The position numbers were made by a program, and so were the translations under genes. Positions 50,545-59,820 of a stretch of DNA of 64,000 bases are shown here, piece after piece. The first letter of the stretch is position 1. Each line of letters starts with the position of its first letter. The stretch spans positions 62,001 through 126,000 of the forward strand of contig NZ_CANCWQ010000001.1 of assembly GCF_947381555.1 (NCBI RefSeq), in the 5' to 3' direction. The stretch is from Limosilactobacillus pulli. GTDB lineage: Bacteria; Bacillota; Bacilli; Lactobacillales; Lactobacillaceae. Below the pieces are notes generated by a model. That model saw nothing but the letters and a program-made list of their open reading frames with translations, searched no databases and was not told where the DNA came from.

Positions 50545-51074
50545 TATTTAAATTCCTCCTGCCAGTCCATTTCTTTTGGATACTGCTTTTGCAGACTCTG
50601 CATGACGAACTTCTCCATAAAACGGTTGGGCCGCGTGATCCACTTGTCGGTTTCAATCAATGGCTTGACCAAAATACTACGCACGTGCGCATGATTGGCA
50701 GCGGCCACGTCAGTCATCAGCTGATCGCCGACCATAACGACCTCAGACGGCTCCAGTCCAAGCTTTTTGCGTGCGCGCGTGATCCCGAAGCTCAATGGCT
50801 TAAGTGAACGGGCAACATATGGCAGATCCAGCTTTTGAACCGCCTTGCCAATCCGCGCCCGACTGTTGTTGGAGACCACGATCAATGGAATACCAGCTTC
50901 ATGCAGTTCTTCCATCCATGCACGCAGTTCCGGGGTGCCATTTGGATTGTTCCAGGCAATCAGCGTGTTGTCCAGATCGCTGAAGACGGCTCGGATGCCT
51001 TGACGCTTGAGGGCTTGTGGTGAGATCTCATAGGCGCGTGCGACCATCCAAGTCGGTTTAAACATTTCAAGCAT
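50544..51074 (-). CDS. yqeG: YqeG family HAD phosphatase
   Basis: 176 aa. HAD IIIA-type: FSDLDNTLIAWNNPNG (motif I), VVSNNSRARIG (motif II), VMVGDQLMTDVAAAN (motif IV). Related to phosphatidylglycerophosphatase GEP4. ATG 51074 follows GAGGTGG; the longer frame extends through the promoter. First gene of the yqeG-yqeH-yhbY-nadD-yqeK-rsfS operon. Confidence 0.94.
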   Translation of the reverse strand: MLEMFKPTWMVARAYEISPQALKRQGIRAVFSDLDNTLIAWNNPNGTPELRAWMEELHEAGIPLIVVSNNSRARIGKAVQKLDLPYVARSLKPLSFGITRARKKLGLEPSEVVMVGDQLMTDVAAANHAHVRSILVKPLIETDKWITRPNRFMEKFVMQSLQKQYPKEMDWQEEFK

Positions 51075-51164
51075 TTTCCACCTCGTAAAAAAATTTCTAA
51101 CTTCAATTATACCGACTAACCGGTATGGGTTCAATCAACGTGCAGTGTCAAGCAGTAATAAAAA

Positions 51165-51198
51165 AATAAGGTCAGAACATTGCTGCTCCAACCTTATT
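51165..51198 (-). terminator. rplT terminator
   Basis: AATAAGGT/ACCTTATT on the minus strand followed by TTTTTTT, about 19 bp after the L20 stop. Confidence 0.88.
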
Positions 51199-51216
51199 GA
51201 TGATTTCAAACGCAAA

Positions 51217-51570
51217 TTAGTTGAGGGCCTTCTTGGCTTCGTCAACTACGGCCTTAAAGGCATCAGCGTCGTTAACGGCCAGGTCAGCCAGCATCTTACG
51301 GTTCATGTCGATGTTGGCCAGCTTCAGACCATGCATCAGCTTGCTGTAGCTGATACCATTTTGACGGGCACCCGCGTTGATCCGGGCAATCCACAATTCA
51401 CGGAAGTTGCGCTTGTTAGCCTTGCGGTCACGGAATGCGTACAGACCGCTCTTCATAACTTGGTCCTTGGCAGTCTTGAACAGACGGTGCTTGGAACCAG
51501 TGTAACCCTTAGCCAACTTCATGATGCGCTTACGACGTGCGCGCGTAACAGTTCCACCCTTAACTCGCAT
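51217..51570 (-). CDS. rplT: 50S ribosomal protein L20
   Basis: 117 aa 23S rRNA-binding assembly protein. VTRARRKRIMKLAKGYTGSK start and LWIARINAGARQNGISYSKL block. In Firmicutes L20 also represses its own operon through the infC leader. Last gene of infC-rpmI-rplT. Confidence 0.98.
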   Translation of the reverse strand: MRVKGGTVTRARRKRIMKLAKGYTGSKHRLFKTAKDQVMKSGLYAFRDRKANKRNFRELWIARINAGARQNGISYSKLMHGLKLANIDMNRKMLADLAVNDADAFKAVVDEAKKALN

Positions 51571-51622
51571 AGTGGTATCCTCCTAGATTGTTTAAAAATT
51601 ATTTAATCGTAAAATGCCCTGA

Positions 51623-51820
51623 TTACTTGGCAGGAAGCATCTTCTTGTAACGTTTTACGTTGGACTTGTCCATCATGGAAAGGCCACGCAGTTGACGACG
51701 TTGCTTCTTCGTCTTACCGTGGAAACGGTGGCTGGTGAAAGCTTGGGCACTCTTGAAGCCACCCTTGGCAGTACGCTTGAAACGCTTAGCAGCAGCGCGA
51801 TTAGTCTTCATCTTTGGCAT
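51623..51820 (-). CDS. rpmI: 50S ribosomal protein L35
   Basis: 65 aa, very basic (MPKMKTNRAAAKRFKRTAKG start, KRYKKMLPAK end). Normal length. Middle gene of infC-rpmI-rplT. Confidence 0.98.
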   Translation of the reverse strand: MPKMKTNRAAAKRFKRTAKGGFKSAQAFTSHRFHGKTKKQRRQLRGLSMMDKSNVKRYKKMLPAK

Positions 51821-51844
51821 AACTATTTCCTACCTTCTTAATAA

Positions 51845-52369
51845 TTATTTTTTTGCCTTATCAGCAGCAGGGGCCAGCGTTAAGAACATGCTGCGCCCTT
51901 CCATCTTTGGCCGTTGCACAACCGTTGCGATGTCCTTAGTTTCTTCGGCCATCTTTTCAATCATGTCACGTCCGATATCCTTATGGGTAATTGCCCGACC
52001 ACGGAAACGAATTGAAACTCGTACCTTGTCGCCCTTTTCGATAAACGTCCGCACGCGCTTCAGCTTAACGTTGAAGTCGTTGGTATCAATCGATGGGCTC
52101 AGGCGAATTTCCTTAACCGTGACCGTCTTTTGGTTCTTGCGGGCTTCCCGTTCTTTCTTTTGCATCTCAAAACGGTACTTCCCGTAGTCCATAATCCGTG
52201 CGACTGCGGGACGGGCCTTGGGCGCAACCAGCACCAGATCAAGGCCGGCATCCTCAGCCAGCTGCAAAGCTTCACGTTTGGACTTGATGCCCAGTTGTTC
52301 ACCATTTTGGTCGATCAGACGAACTTCCCGTGCACGAATACCGTCATTGACAATCATTCCTTGAGCTAT
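51845..52369 (-). CDS. infC: Translation initiation factor IF-3, probable AUA start
   Basis: 174 aa if started at ATA 52369. IF-3 keeps 30S subunits free and proofreads start codons. N-domain MIVNDGIRAREVRLIDQNG, linker helix and C-domain KDKVRVSIRFRGRAI are canonical. GGAGG (52379-52383) is nine bases before ATA 52369 but 21 bases before the first in-frame ATG (52357), so the non-canonical AUA fits far better. IF-3 genes classically use rare starts (AUU/AUA/AUC) for autoregulation. The ATG-only version would be 170 aa. Confidence 0.93.
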   Translation of the reverse strand: MAQGMIVNDGIRAREVRLIDQNGEQLGIKSKREALQLAEDAGLDLVLVAPKARPAVARIMDYGKYRFEMQKKEREARKNQKTVTVKEIRLSPSIDTNDFNVKLKRVRTFIEKGDKVRVSIRFRGRAITHKDIGRDMIEKMAEETKDIATVVQRPKMEGRSMFLTLAPAADKAKK

Positions 52370-52383
52370 GGCAACACACCTCC

Positions 52384-52540
52384 AATTTTACTAGCAGAAA
52401 GATCAAGCAAAAAAAGCGGAATGCATACCGCACCCCGCTAAACTCCATTGACAAGGACTGCCAACGGTCATTTAAACTCGTCAGCCCGGCAACTCTAGTC
52501 ACCAAGGCGAGAAGCGGGTGCTTCTGCTTTTTCTTTCAAC
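52384..52540 (-). promoter_or_regulatory. L20-type leader with attenuator upstream of infC
   Basis: Minus-strand terminator AGCGG...CCGCTTTTTTT (52411-52440). Its 5' arm GCGGGGTG (52431-52439) is complementary to CACCCGCT in an upstream AGAAGC/GCTTCT hairpin (52513-52520), so an alternative antiterminator exists. This fits the Firmicutes L20 leader, in which L20 binding induces termination. Assignment is by eye. Confidence 0.72.
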
Positions 52541-52584
52541 AGATACTAATATACTAAATCGATTCATTGATGTCAAGGCATAAT

Positions 52585-53511
52585 TTAATTGCCCGAGCGC
52601 ATGTTTTCACCTTCGATATGATACTCGCGCGACAAAAAACGAATGCGCTGCATGATCCGCTTGGCCTTCATCGGCTCACGAGCTCCCTGCGCATCAATTG
52701 CCAAATGCTGATCCTCCAACTGCTGCATCGTGAAATTGGAGCTAAAAAACGTCGGCAGCTCTTCTTGCATGCGGTATTCCAAAATTACGCCCAAGACATC
52801 GTCACGAACCCAGGCCGACATTGAATCGGCACCGATGTCGTCCAGCATCAGAATCGGCGCTTTTTTAATGGCATCGCGTCGTGAATCAACCGAGCCATCC
52901 TTGATTGCGCCTTTCATTTCAACGGCAAAGCTAGGAAAGTGCACCATTGTCGAGATGATGCCTCGCTCAGCCAGTGCATTAGCGGTTGCCCCAAGCAAAT
53001 AGGTTTTGCCAACACCAAAATTCCCCGACAGATAGAGCCCTGGCTGGAACTGGCCGGGCTGATAGGTCTGCGAAAAACTGATTGCCGCCTGCAAAGCATC
53101 CATTCGATCATCATTATCGCGAATCACATTATTAAAGCTGGCTTCACGAATAAACTTGGGCATTCGTACCGTCGTGACGCGCTGCCTTAACTCAGCGGCC
53201 TGCTGCTGGGCTCTGAGCTGAGCGGTCGGTACGTAGACTACGTCGATTCTTCCCGCACTGACGACCAGTTGTGGCGTATAGCCCGGTGCAATGCTTGCTT
53301 GGTGATTTTGCAGCAGTATTTTTTCATGATAAAACTCATAAAGTTTGGAGCTGCCTCGTTCGATCTGCTCATTGGACAGTTCATTGCGATGCTCACGCAA
53401 AAATTTTTGGACATCGGGATCCTGATAAGCCTTTTTGATCAGTTCCCGATACTGTGGCGAGCCGCTTTGACCACCAATGATCGAGTTGATGGTTTCCATG
53501 ATAGGACGCAT
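52585..53511 (-). CDS. dnaI: Primosomal protein DnaI (helicase loader)
   Basis: 308 aa AAA+ ATPase that loads the replicative helicase. N-terminal DUF1672-like helical part (about 1-120), Walker A GNFGVGKT (163-170), Walker B ILMLDDIGAD, sensor FSSNFTM. ATG 53511 follows GGAGGG. Downstream partner of dnaB in the conserved pair. Confidence 0.95.
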   Translation of the reverse strand: MRPIMETINSIIGGQSGSPQYRELIKKAYQDPDVQKFLREHRNELSNEQIERGSSKLYEFYHEKILLQNHQASIAPGYTPQLVVSAGRIDVVYVPTAQLRAQQQAAELRQRVTTVRMPKFIREASFNNVIRDNDDRMDALQAAISFSQTYQPGQFQPGLYLSGNFGVGKTYLLGATANALAERGIISTMVHFPSFAVEMKGAIKDGSVDSRRDAIKKAPILMLDDIGADSMSAWVRDDVLGVILEYRMQEELPTFFSSNFTMQQLEDQHLAIDAQGAREPMKAKRIMQRIRFLSREYHIEGENMRSGN

Positions 53512-53529
53512 TGGCAATCCCTCCAATCA

Positions 53530-54918
53530 TTATTTCTTGGTACCTGGGTTATTTTTTTGCTGATTGAGCTCAGCCAGCATCTGGTCAATCTTAGCCAGTT
53601 TTTCGGCCGATGGTTCTTTGTTTTTGACTTTTTCTGGATGCTTAGCCCACTCCGGCAGCTCTTCATTAATATTGCTGCGTCCACTTGAATAATAGCGACG
53701 GCGCGGCTTTGCACCTGCCTGTTTTTCATTGTTTTTACGATGTTTTTTGATCTCGCGAATCGCATCGGCAGCCGTTTTGACGCCCGCTTTGGTCCAAGCA
53801 TTGATAATCCCGTCAGCCAAGCCCGATTTTAAGGTTGTATATTCTTTTTCAACAAACATATAGTTGATCAAGATGTTGATAACCTCATTTGGCATACCGC
53901 TATTTTCAATCATTCTCAATACGGTATTGCGTTCATTTGGAGAGACATATGCAGCCCCAACACTTTGTTTGATGCCAGCCAAAAAGTCATTAGGTGTATT
54001 TTCACGAGCAACTTTGATCAGATTGCGTTCCGTTTCACCCAGCCCATCTAAATTTTCATCGCCAGCAGCAACCACCGGCGCCGGATCATCATTTTGACGC
54101 AGCGTACCGGCATATTTGGCGGCGATGCGCTGCTTTAGAATATTTGGCTGCAGCATACTGGTTCTAAAATCAGTCGCGTCAAAAACCAGATCAGCCATTT
54201 CAAGGGCACCAATGCCATACATCAAGCTCTCAGTCAAAATCAGACGACGCTGATCCTTGACGCTTTGCAGATCAACTCCGCGGTTTTCCAGGCGGCTGAG
54301 CAAAAGGCCAAAATCAAAATCATTTTGCGGGACTGCCTTGATAGCATTGCTTTTTTGCACGGCCGTAGCTCTGGCATTATTCAGTGTTGGGCGTTCTGCA
54401 TCCCAAGCCGCCCGGTCCGGTTTAAAGACCTCAAAATAGTCATGCGTCAGATTATGCATGCGACTGGTATCAAACTGATAGCGTCTGGAATGGGCCACTA
54501 ATTCATTAAAGCGCTGCTCACCAATCTGTTGAAGCAGCCGTACACTCAAAAGATCATCATTGATAAATTCTTCAGGCGTCATGGTTGGCTGCAGCACATA
54601 GACAAAAACGCCGCCAATCTCATCTTGTTGATAAAACGTCTGCAGCATTTCAACGCCCTCTAAAGCATTACGGGCTTCAGCAAACTGAGCTATGCCAAGA
54701 TTTAAACGATCCAGCATGATACTGTGCGCCTGGCGCTTGGTCAGCATCGGATCGGGCTTGAGCTGACTTTGTAAAGCATAAAAAAGCCCCAGCGCGGTGG
54801 GACTTAACAATGGTTGATAAAAATCAATAAAAGTCGCCTGGTCAAACCGTACAAAGTCTGACGCAGCGGCCACGATAAAGCCGGTTTGCGGCGTCAAGCG
54901 TCCTTGCACCTCAGCCAT
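53530..54918 (-). CDS. dnaB: Replication initiation and membrane attachment protein DnaB (DnaD/DnaB family)
   Basis: 462 aa. Two DnaD-like helical domains (about 1-200 and 300-405); the second carries the YxxxIxxxW-like INAWTKAG/YMFVEKEYTTL region. Helps remodel oriC and load the DnaC helicase. The C-terminus is Lys/Glu-rich. In the order nrdR-dnaB-dnaI, typical of Firmicutes. Confidence 0.94.
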   Translation of the reverse strand: MAEVQGRLTPQTGFIVAAASDFVRFDQATFIDFYQPLLSPTALGLFYALQSQLKPDPMLTKRQAHSIMLDRLNLGIAQFAEARNALEGVEMLQTFYQQDEIGGVFVYVLQPTMTPEEFINDDLLSVRLLQQIGEQRFNELVAHSRRYQFDTSRMHNLTHDYFEVFKPDRAAWDAERPTLNNARATAVQKSNAIKAVPQNDFDFGLLLSRLENRGVDLQSVKDQRRLILTESLMYGIGALEMADLVFDATDFRTSMLQPNILKQRIAAKYAGTLRQNDDPAPVVAAGDENLDGLGETERNLIKVARENTPNDFLAGIKQSVGAAYVSPNERNTVLRMIENSGMPNEVINILINYMFVEKEYTTLKSGLADGIINAWTKAGVKTAADAIREIKKHRKNNEKQAGAKPRRRYYSSGRSNINEELPEWAKHPEKVKNKEPSAEKLAKIDQMLAELNQQKNNPGTKK

Positions 54919-54934
54919 AACGACTCCCCCTTAG

Positions 54935-55408
54935 TTAGTCTTGATGCTTTTGATGATTTTGATTAATCATTGCCTCCAGCTCATTCATAAACGCATCAAC
55001 GTCTTTAAACTGACGATAGACACTGGCAAAACGAATGTAGGAGATCTCATCGACGTCTTTGAGCTCGTTCATTACGTATTCGCCAATTACCTGGCTGGAT
55101 ACCTCATTTTCTCCCATTGAACGAACGCGTCTTTCAACCTCATTGGCAATGCTGGTAAGCTTTTCCATGCTGACGGGACGCTTTTCGGCTGAGCGAACCA
55201 GACCGTTTAGGACCTTTTGGCGATTGAACTCCTGGCGCGTACCGTCTTTTTTGACTACCAAAAGCGGCGTCTCCTCATAGCGCTCAAAGGTAGTAAAGCG
55301 AAAGCCACAGTTTGCACATTCGCGACGACGACGAATACAGATGCCGTCTTCGCTTGGACGACTGTCAACTACGCGCGATCCATTATGATGGCAGTGTGGA
55401 CATTGCAT
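54935..55408 (-). CDS. nrdR: Transcriptional repressor NrdR
   Basis: 157 aa. N-terminal zinc ribbon C3-x2-C6 ... C31-x2-C34, then an ATP-cone (VVKKDGTRQEFNRQKVLNGLVRSAEKRPV). Represses ribonucleotide reductase genes in response to dATP/ATP. ATG 55408 follows AGGAGG; the longer frame is rejected. Precedes dnaB, as usual. Confidence 0.97.
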   Translation of the reverse strand: MQCPHCHHNGSRVVDSRPSEDGICIRRRRECANCGFRFTTFERYEETPLLVVKKDGTRQEFNRQKVLNGLVRSAEKRPVSMEKLTSIANEVERRVRSMGENEVSSQVIGEYVMNELKDVDEISYIRFASVYRQFKDVDAFMNELEAMINQNHQKHQD

Positions 55409-55452
55409 ACAGGTTCCTCCTGTTAATTGGTTATGCATCTATCTTATCACAT

Positions 55453-56061
55453 TTATAATAATTGATGCTGACTTACCCGGTCAACCAATTCTGCTACCTG
55501 GCTACGCGTTTGCTCAAGCGTACCGTTATTATCGATAATTACATCAGCTCGCTGCATCTTTTCTTTTAAAGACATTTGCGAACTGATTTTTTTGACGGCA
55601 TCCATTTTCGAAATCTGATCCCGCTTCATCAAACGCTTCAGCTGTGTTGCCTGATCAACGACTGCCAAAACCGTCAGATCGCACTCCTCATCCATTCCCG
55701 TTTCAAACAGCAATGGTACGTCCAGCACTACTACCGGCAGATGCTGTTTTTTAAATTCATCCAGCTGGGAATCGATTGCTTCTTGAATCAGCGGATGTTC
55801 AATTTTGTCCAGATCACTCAGCTTTTTAGGATCATCAAAAACCGTTTTACCCAGCTTTTTGCGATCAAGCGTACCATCGGAATTAAGCATCTGAGGACCA
55901 AAGCGATTTACGATCTGTTCCAATCCTTTGCTGCCCGGCATTACAATCTGACGTGCAATCAAATCGGCATCAATCACCGGCCAGCCGACTGCTTTAAGAA
56001 TGCTGCTGATAGTTGACTTGCCGCTTGCAATGCCGCCCGTCAGTCCGATTACCAGCGTCAT
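55453..56061 (-). CDS. coaE: Dephospho-CoA kinase
   Basis: 202 aa, last step of CoA synthesis. P-loop GLTGGIASGKST (6-17), DADLIARQIV, the VVLDVPLLFETGMD block and the C-terminal DVIIDNNG segment. Start overlaps the mutM stop by 4 bp, so it is coupled. Canonical. Confidence 0.97.
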   Translation of the reverse strand: MTLVIGLTGGIASGKSTISSILKAVGWPVIDADLIARQIVMPGSKGLEQIVNRFGPQMLNSDGTLDRKKLGKTVFDDPKKLSDLDKIEHPLIQEAIDSQLDEFKKQHLPVVVLDVPLLFETGMDEECDLTVLAVVDQATQLKRLMKRDQISKMDAVKKISSQMSLKEKMQRADVIIDNNGTLEQTRSQVAELVDRVSQHQLL

Positions 56062-56897
56062 TTCTGATCACCTTCCAAGGGCTGACAATGCGGACAAAAA
56101 GTCGTCCCACGCTGAGCTACCTTGATCTTGACCAGCTTATGGCCACAGCGCTCACATTTTTCGCCCCCACGACCATAAACCTCCAACTGGTTTTGAAAGG
56201 CACCGGCCTCACCAAAGGCATTCATAAACGTATGCACGGTCGTTCCCTTATATTTAGTCGCCTTGGCAATCTCTTTGATGATATTGTCGTGTAAGATTCG
56301 AATCTGCTCGTCAGTCAGCGAATTGGCCGGCTGTTCAGGATTGATGCAGCTTTGCCACAGCACCTCATCACAATAGATATTGCCTAGGCCGGCTACATGA
56401 TCCTGATTCAGCAAGAATGGCTTGATCTTGCTGCGACTCTTTTTTAAGATGCATTTGAAGTAGTCAACCTTGAAATCTTTTTCGGTTGGTTCAGGACCCA
56501 TCGTCTTTAAGCCGCCCACCTGCATTTCGGTTCCGGTTTTGACTAAGTGCATCCGGCCAAACTTGCGCGTATCGCGATAGCAAAGCTCCGTGCCGTCCGT
56601 AAAATGAAAAACCACATGGGTATGCTTGTCGATTGGCCCGTCATTTAATTGGCGATAATAGCTGCCTTCCATTCTGAGATGCGAGACCATAGTCAGATTA
56701 TTAGTAAAGCGAAACAGCAGATACTTGCCGCGCCGATCGATGCGTTCGATCGTCTGCCCGATCAGTGCCTGACGAAATTCATCTATATCGTTTTCAATTG
56801 TTTTTCCATAATAAACGTCAATTTCTTGAATCTTGCGGCCCGCAGCAATGTTCATCAAGCCGCGACGCACGGTTTCTACTTCTGGCATTTCTGGCAT
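56058..56897 (-). CDS. mutM: Formamidopyrimidine-DNA glycosylase
   Basis: 279 aa base-excision enzyme removing 8-oxoG. The start ATG 56897 gives the required N-terminal catalytic PEMPEVETVRRG (Pro2, Glu3 after Met removal); Lys in GKYLLFRF and the C-terminal zinc finger CERCGHKLVK...CPHC are intact. Longer in-frame starts would bury the catalytic proline. Operon polA-mutM-coaE. Confidence 0.97.
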   Translation of the reverse strand: MPEMPEVETVRRGLMNIAAGRKIQEIDVYYGKTIENDIDEFRQALIGQTIERIDRRGKYLLFRFTNNLTMVSHLRMEGSYYRQLNDGPIDKHTHVVFHFTDGTELCYRDTRKFGRMHLVKTGTEMQVGGLKTMGPEPTEKDFKVDYFKCILKKSRSKIKPFLLNQDHVAGLGNIYCDEVLWQSCINPEQPANSLTDEQIRILHDNIIKEIAKATKYKGTTVHTFMNAFGEAGAFQNQLEVYGRGGEKCERCGHKLVKIKVAQRGTTFCPHCQPLEGDQK

Positions 56898-56984
56898 TTG
56901 ATCGTCCTCATTTCTTTTTAGAATCATTATTGATTATAGTAGATTTTCGTTTTTGAACCAGTGATCTGCTCAAACCAACAGCTC

Positions 56985-57016
56985 AAAAAACCGCGGTCAG
57001 ATTCATTGGCCGCGGC
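56985..57016 (-). terminator. polA terminator
   Basis: Minus-strand CCGCGG...CCGCGG followed by TTTTTT, 7 bp after the polA stop. Confidence 0.85.
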
Positions 57017-57022
57017 TTGAAC

Positions 57023-59686
57023 TTATTTTTTCAGATCATACCAAGTATCGCCATACTTGCTTTCAACCTTGAGCGGTACGTCCAATTTGAAAGCTGAGTC
57101 CATGACTTGCGGTACTAGTTTTTCCAAGACTGGAATCTCTTTTGCCGGTGCCTCAAAGACCAGTTCGTCATGAATCTGCAAGAGCATCCGTGCCTTAAGA
57201 TTGTTTTCGCGCAGCATTTTATCCATGTTGATCATAGCAATCTTGATGATGTCAGCCGCACTGCCTTGAATTGGCGTGTTCATCGCCGTACGTTCGGCAA
57301 ATGAGCGCTTAGCAAAGTTTTTGGAATGAATATCTTCCAAATAGCGCCGCCGATGCGTCAACGTTTCAACATAGCCTTTTTCATGTGCTGACTTGACAAT
57401 CTCCGTAACGTATTTTTTAACGCCAGGGAATTCTGCAAAGTAGCTTTCGATAAACTCATGTGCCTGCTTGCGCGTAACATGAATGCTTTGTGAAAGGCCG
57501 TAGTCGCTAATCCCATAAACGATTCCAAAGTTGACGGCCTTGGCATGACGCCGCATGTCGGGAGTAACCTCTTCACCTGGCAAAAGATGGAAGATACGAC
57601 GCGCCGTACTTTCATGAATATCGCGACCTTCGATGAAATCTTGCTGCAGATTCTGATCGCCAGTAATGTGGGCCAAAACGCGCAGCTCAATTTGTGAGTA
57701 GTCAGAAGAGAAAATCTTCCAGCCTGGCTCGCTTGGTACGAATGCCCGCCGAATCTGCCGGCCTTCTTCTAAACGCACCGGAATGTTTTGCAGGTTTGGA
57801 TCAACCGATGACAGCCGTCCCGTTGCTGTCAGCGTCTGCAGATAACGCGTATGAATCTTTTGATCGCTGCTGTGAATAACCTTCAAAAGTCCTTCGATAT
57901 AGGTTGACTGGAGCTTGGCAATCTGCCGATATTCCAAAATGTGGCCAATGATTGGCGAATACCCCTGCAGTTTTTCCAGTACCGCGACGGCAGTTGAATA
58001 GCCCGTTCGCGTCTTTTTAATGACCGGCAGTTTCATCTTGTCAAATAAAATCTCACCCAATTGCTTGGTCGAATTAATGTTAAATTCTTCGCCAGCTTCT
58101 TGGTAGATAACCTGTTCGATCTCAGCCAGACGCTCTTTTAGTTTACTGCCCATTTCCTTGAGTGTCTGTGCATTGACCCTGATACCAGCAATCTCCATTT
58201 TGGCCAGCAAATAGGTCAACGGCAGTTCAATGTCTTCATAAAGCGGCATTTGTTCATGTTCCTTGAGCTTTTCATAAACCGGCGCTCTTAGTTCATGAAT
58301 GGCACGAGCCTTTTGAGCCAGATGCGTGAAAAATGTCTGATCATCGTCTGGGATGGCTCGCTTGACCCCTTTACCATAAACTTCCTCATCGGTTTGAACG
58401 TCATAATAATTATATGCATGAGCCAATTCACCCAGATCATTGCCATTGTCGCTTGGATCTACTAGATAGGCAGCCAAAAGCAGATCAAAGGCCACGTAGT
58501 CCAATTCAATGCCCAGCCGATGCAGCCCCACAATCTGTGCCTTAGCATTGAAAACATCTTTAGTGTATTGATCACTGGTCAGAATCTTTTTGAGCGGTGC
58601 CGATTGCAACAGACTCGCATCACGACTGACGATCCATTTTTGACCATCCCCGATTACAAAGCCGGCAAAATTTGATAAATGGTAGTTTTCTTCTGGCATC
58701 TCCAATTGAAACGTCACATGATGATCCAATTGATCCAATAATGCCAAATTATCAGCCGTCAATTCCGTATATTCGATTGCCTTGGTCTTGACTGGTTCAT
58801 CGGCATCTGGGGCAACGTTCATCTTGCTTAAAAACGACTTGAAGTTCATCTCTTGATAAAACTTGATCAAGTCTTCGGTCTGCTCGCCTTGATAATCCAA
58901 ATCACCCAAACCGATCGTCAATGGGGCATCACGATGAATCGTTGCCAGCTTCTGACATTCACGCGCGATGGCTTCTTCATTGACCAGATTTTCCTTACGC
59001 TTTGATTTACGCATCGAGTCGATGTTTGCATAAAGCCCATCCAATGAACCGTATTCTTGAATCAGCTTTTGGGCAGTTTTTTCGCCAATACCGGTGACCC
59101 CAGGATAATTATCGGAACTATCGCCCATCAAGGCCTTCATATCGATAAACTGAGTCGGCGTTACCCCGAATTTTTCTTGGAAGTGCGCCGGCGTATACAT
59201 CTCAGTCTGCGTGACGCCCTTGATCGTTACGGCAACTGTAGTTTTGTCGGTTACCAATTGTGTCAGATCTCGATCCCCAGTCACGATCAAAGTCTCGTCA
59301 CCGGCTTCATCACCAAGTCTAGCCAGGGTACCGATAATATCGTCAGCTTCATAGTTGGCCAGCTGATAGGTCTTGATCCCACAAGCATGCAGCATCTCAT
59401 GCAAATAGGGTAGCTGCTCGGTCAATTCAGTCGGCGTCTTGGCCCGGCCGCCTTTGTAATCAGCATACATTTCCGTTCGAAAGGTCTGCTTGCCGGCATC
59501 AAAAGCAACCAGTGCCTTGTCTGGATGATAATTAGCCAACACGTGATCCAACATCAGCTTAAAGCCATAGATTGCCGCAGTATGCAGGCCATTTTGGTTG
59601 GTGAATCTGTCAATTTGATTATGCATCGCAAAAAAAGCACGAAATGCAATGCTGTTACCATCAATCAACAACAGTTTTTCTGCCAT
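57023..59686 (-). CDS. polA: DNA polymerase I
   Basis: 887 aa. 5'-3' exonuclease domain (about 1-290: LLIDGNSIAFRAFFAM, GDSSDNYPGVTGIGEKTAQ), a 3'-5' exonuclease-like middle that lacks the usual metal-binding DxE pattern and is probably inactive, and the polymerase domain (SSDYSQIELRVLAHITGD, KAVNFGIVYGISDYGLS, LLQIHDELVFE). Fills gaps in repair and removes RNA primers. Upstream of mutM-coaE in the same orientation. Confidence 0.98.
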   Translation of the reverse strand: MAEKLLLIDGNSIAFRAFFAMHNQIDRFTNQNGLHTAAIYGFKLMLDHVLANYHPDKALVAFDAGKQTFRTEMYADYKGGRAKTPTELTEQLPYLHEMLHACGIKTYQLANYEADDIIGTLARLGDEAGDETLIVTGDRDLTQLVTDKTTVAVTIKGVTQTEMYTPAHFQEKFGVTPTQFIDMKALMGDSSDNYPGVTGIGEKTAQKLIQEYGSLDGLYANIDSMRKSKRKENLVNEEAIARECQKLATIHRDAPLTIGLGDLDYQGEQTEDLIKFYQEMNFKSFLSKMNVAPDADEPVKTKAIEYTELTADNLALLDQLDHHVTFQLEMPEENYHLSNFAGFVIGDGQKWIVSRDASLLQSAPLKKILTSDQYTKDVFNAKAQIVGLHRLGIELDYVAFDLLLAAYLVDPSDNGNDLGELAHAYNYYDVQTDEEVYGKGVKRAIPDDDQTFFTHLAQKARAIHELRAPVYEKLKEHEQMPLYEDIELPLTYLLAKMEIAGIRVNAQTLKEMGSKLKERLAEIEQVIYQEAGEEFNINSTKQLGEILFDKMKLPVIKKTRTGYSTAVAVLEKLQGYSPIIGHILEYRQIAKLQSTYIEGLLKVIHSSDQKIHTRYLQTLTATGRLSSVDPNLQNIPVRLEEGRQIRRAFVPSEPGWKIFSSDYSQIELRVLAHITGDQNLQQDFIEGRDIHESTARRIFHLLPGEEVTPDMRRHAKAVNFGIVYGISDYGLSQSIHVTRKQAHEFIESYFAEFPGVKKYVTEIVKSAHEKGYVETLTHRRRYLEDIHSKNFAKRSFAERTAMNTPIQGSAADIIKIAMINMDKMLRENNLKARMLLQIHDELVFEAPAKEIPVLEKLVPQVMDSAFKLDVPLKVESKYGDTWYDLKK

Positions 59687-59772
59687 TTAAACTACCTCGT
59701 CCTTTTATTTTCTTTCTTGATTGTAACAGACTTTGCCTGGCCCTGACATTTTTGCTGATTAAAAATAAATAA

Positions 59773-59800
59773 GGCTCCGCACCATCATTGATGCAGAGCC
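59773..59800 (-). terminator. Terminator after the BI-1 gene
   Basis: GGCTC(T)GCA...TGC(G)GAGCC hairpin, then TTATTTATTTTT on the minus strand. Confidence 0.82.
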
Positions 59801-59820
59801 AATTTAAATTTTATCCAATA

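Noticed and set aside
52441..54918. Replication origin near dnaB-dnaI
   Set aside because: No DnaA-box clusters or AT-rich unwinding region were seen; these genes are commonly far from oriC.
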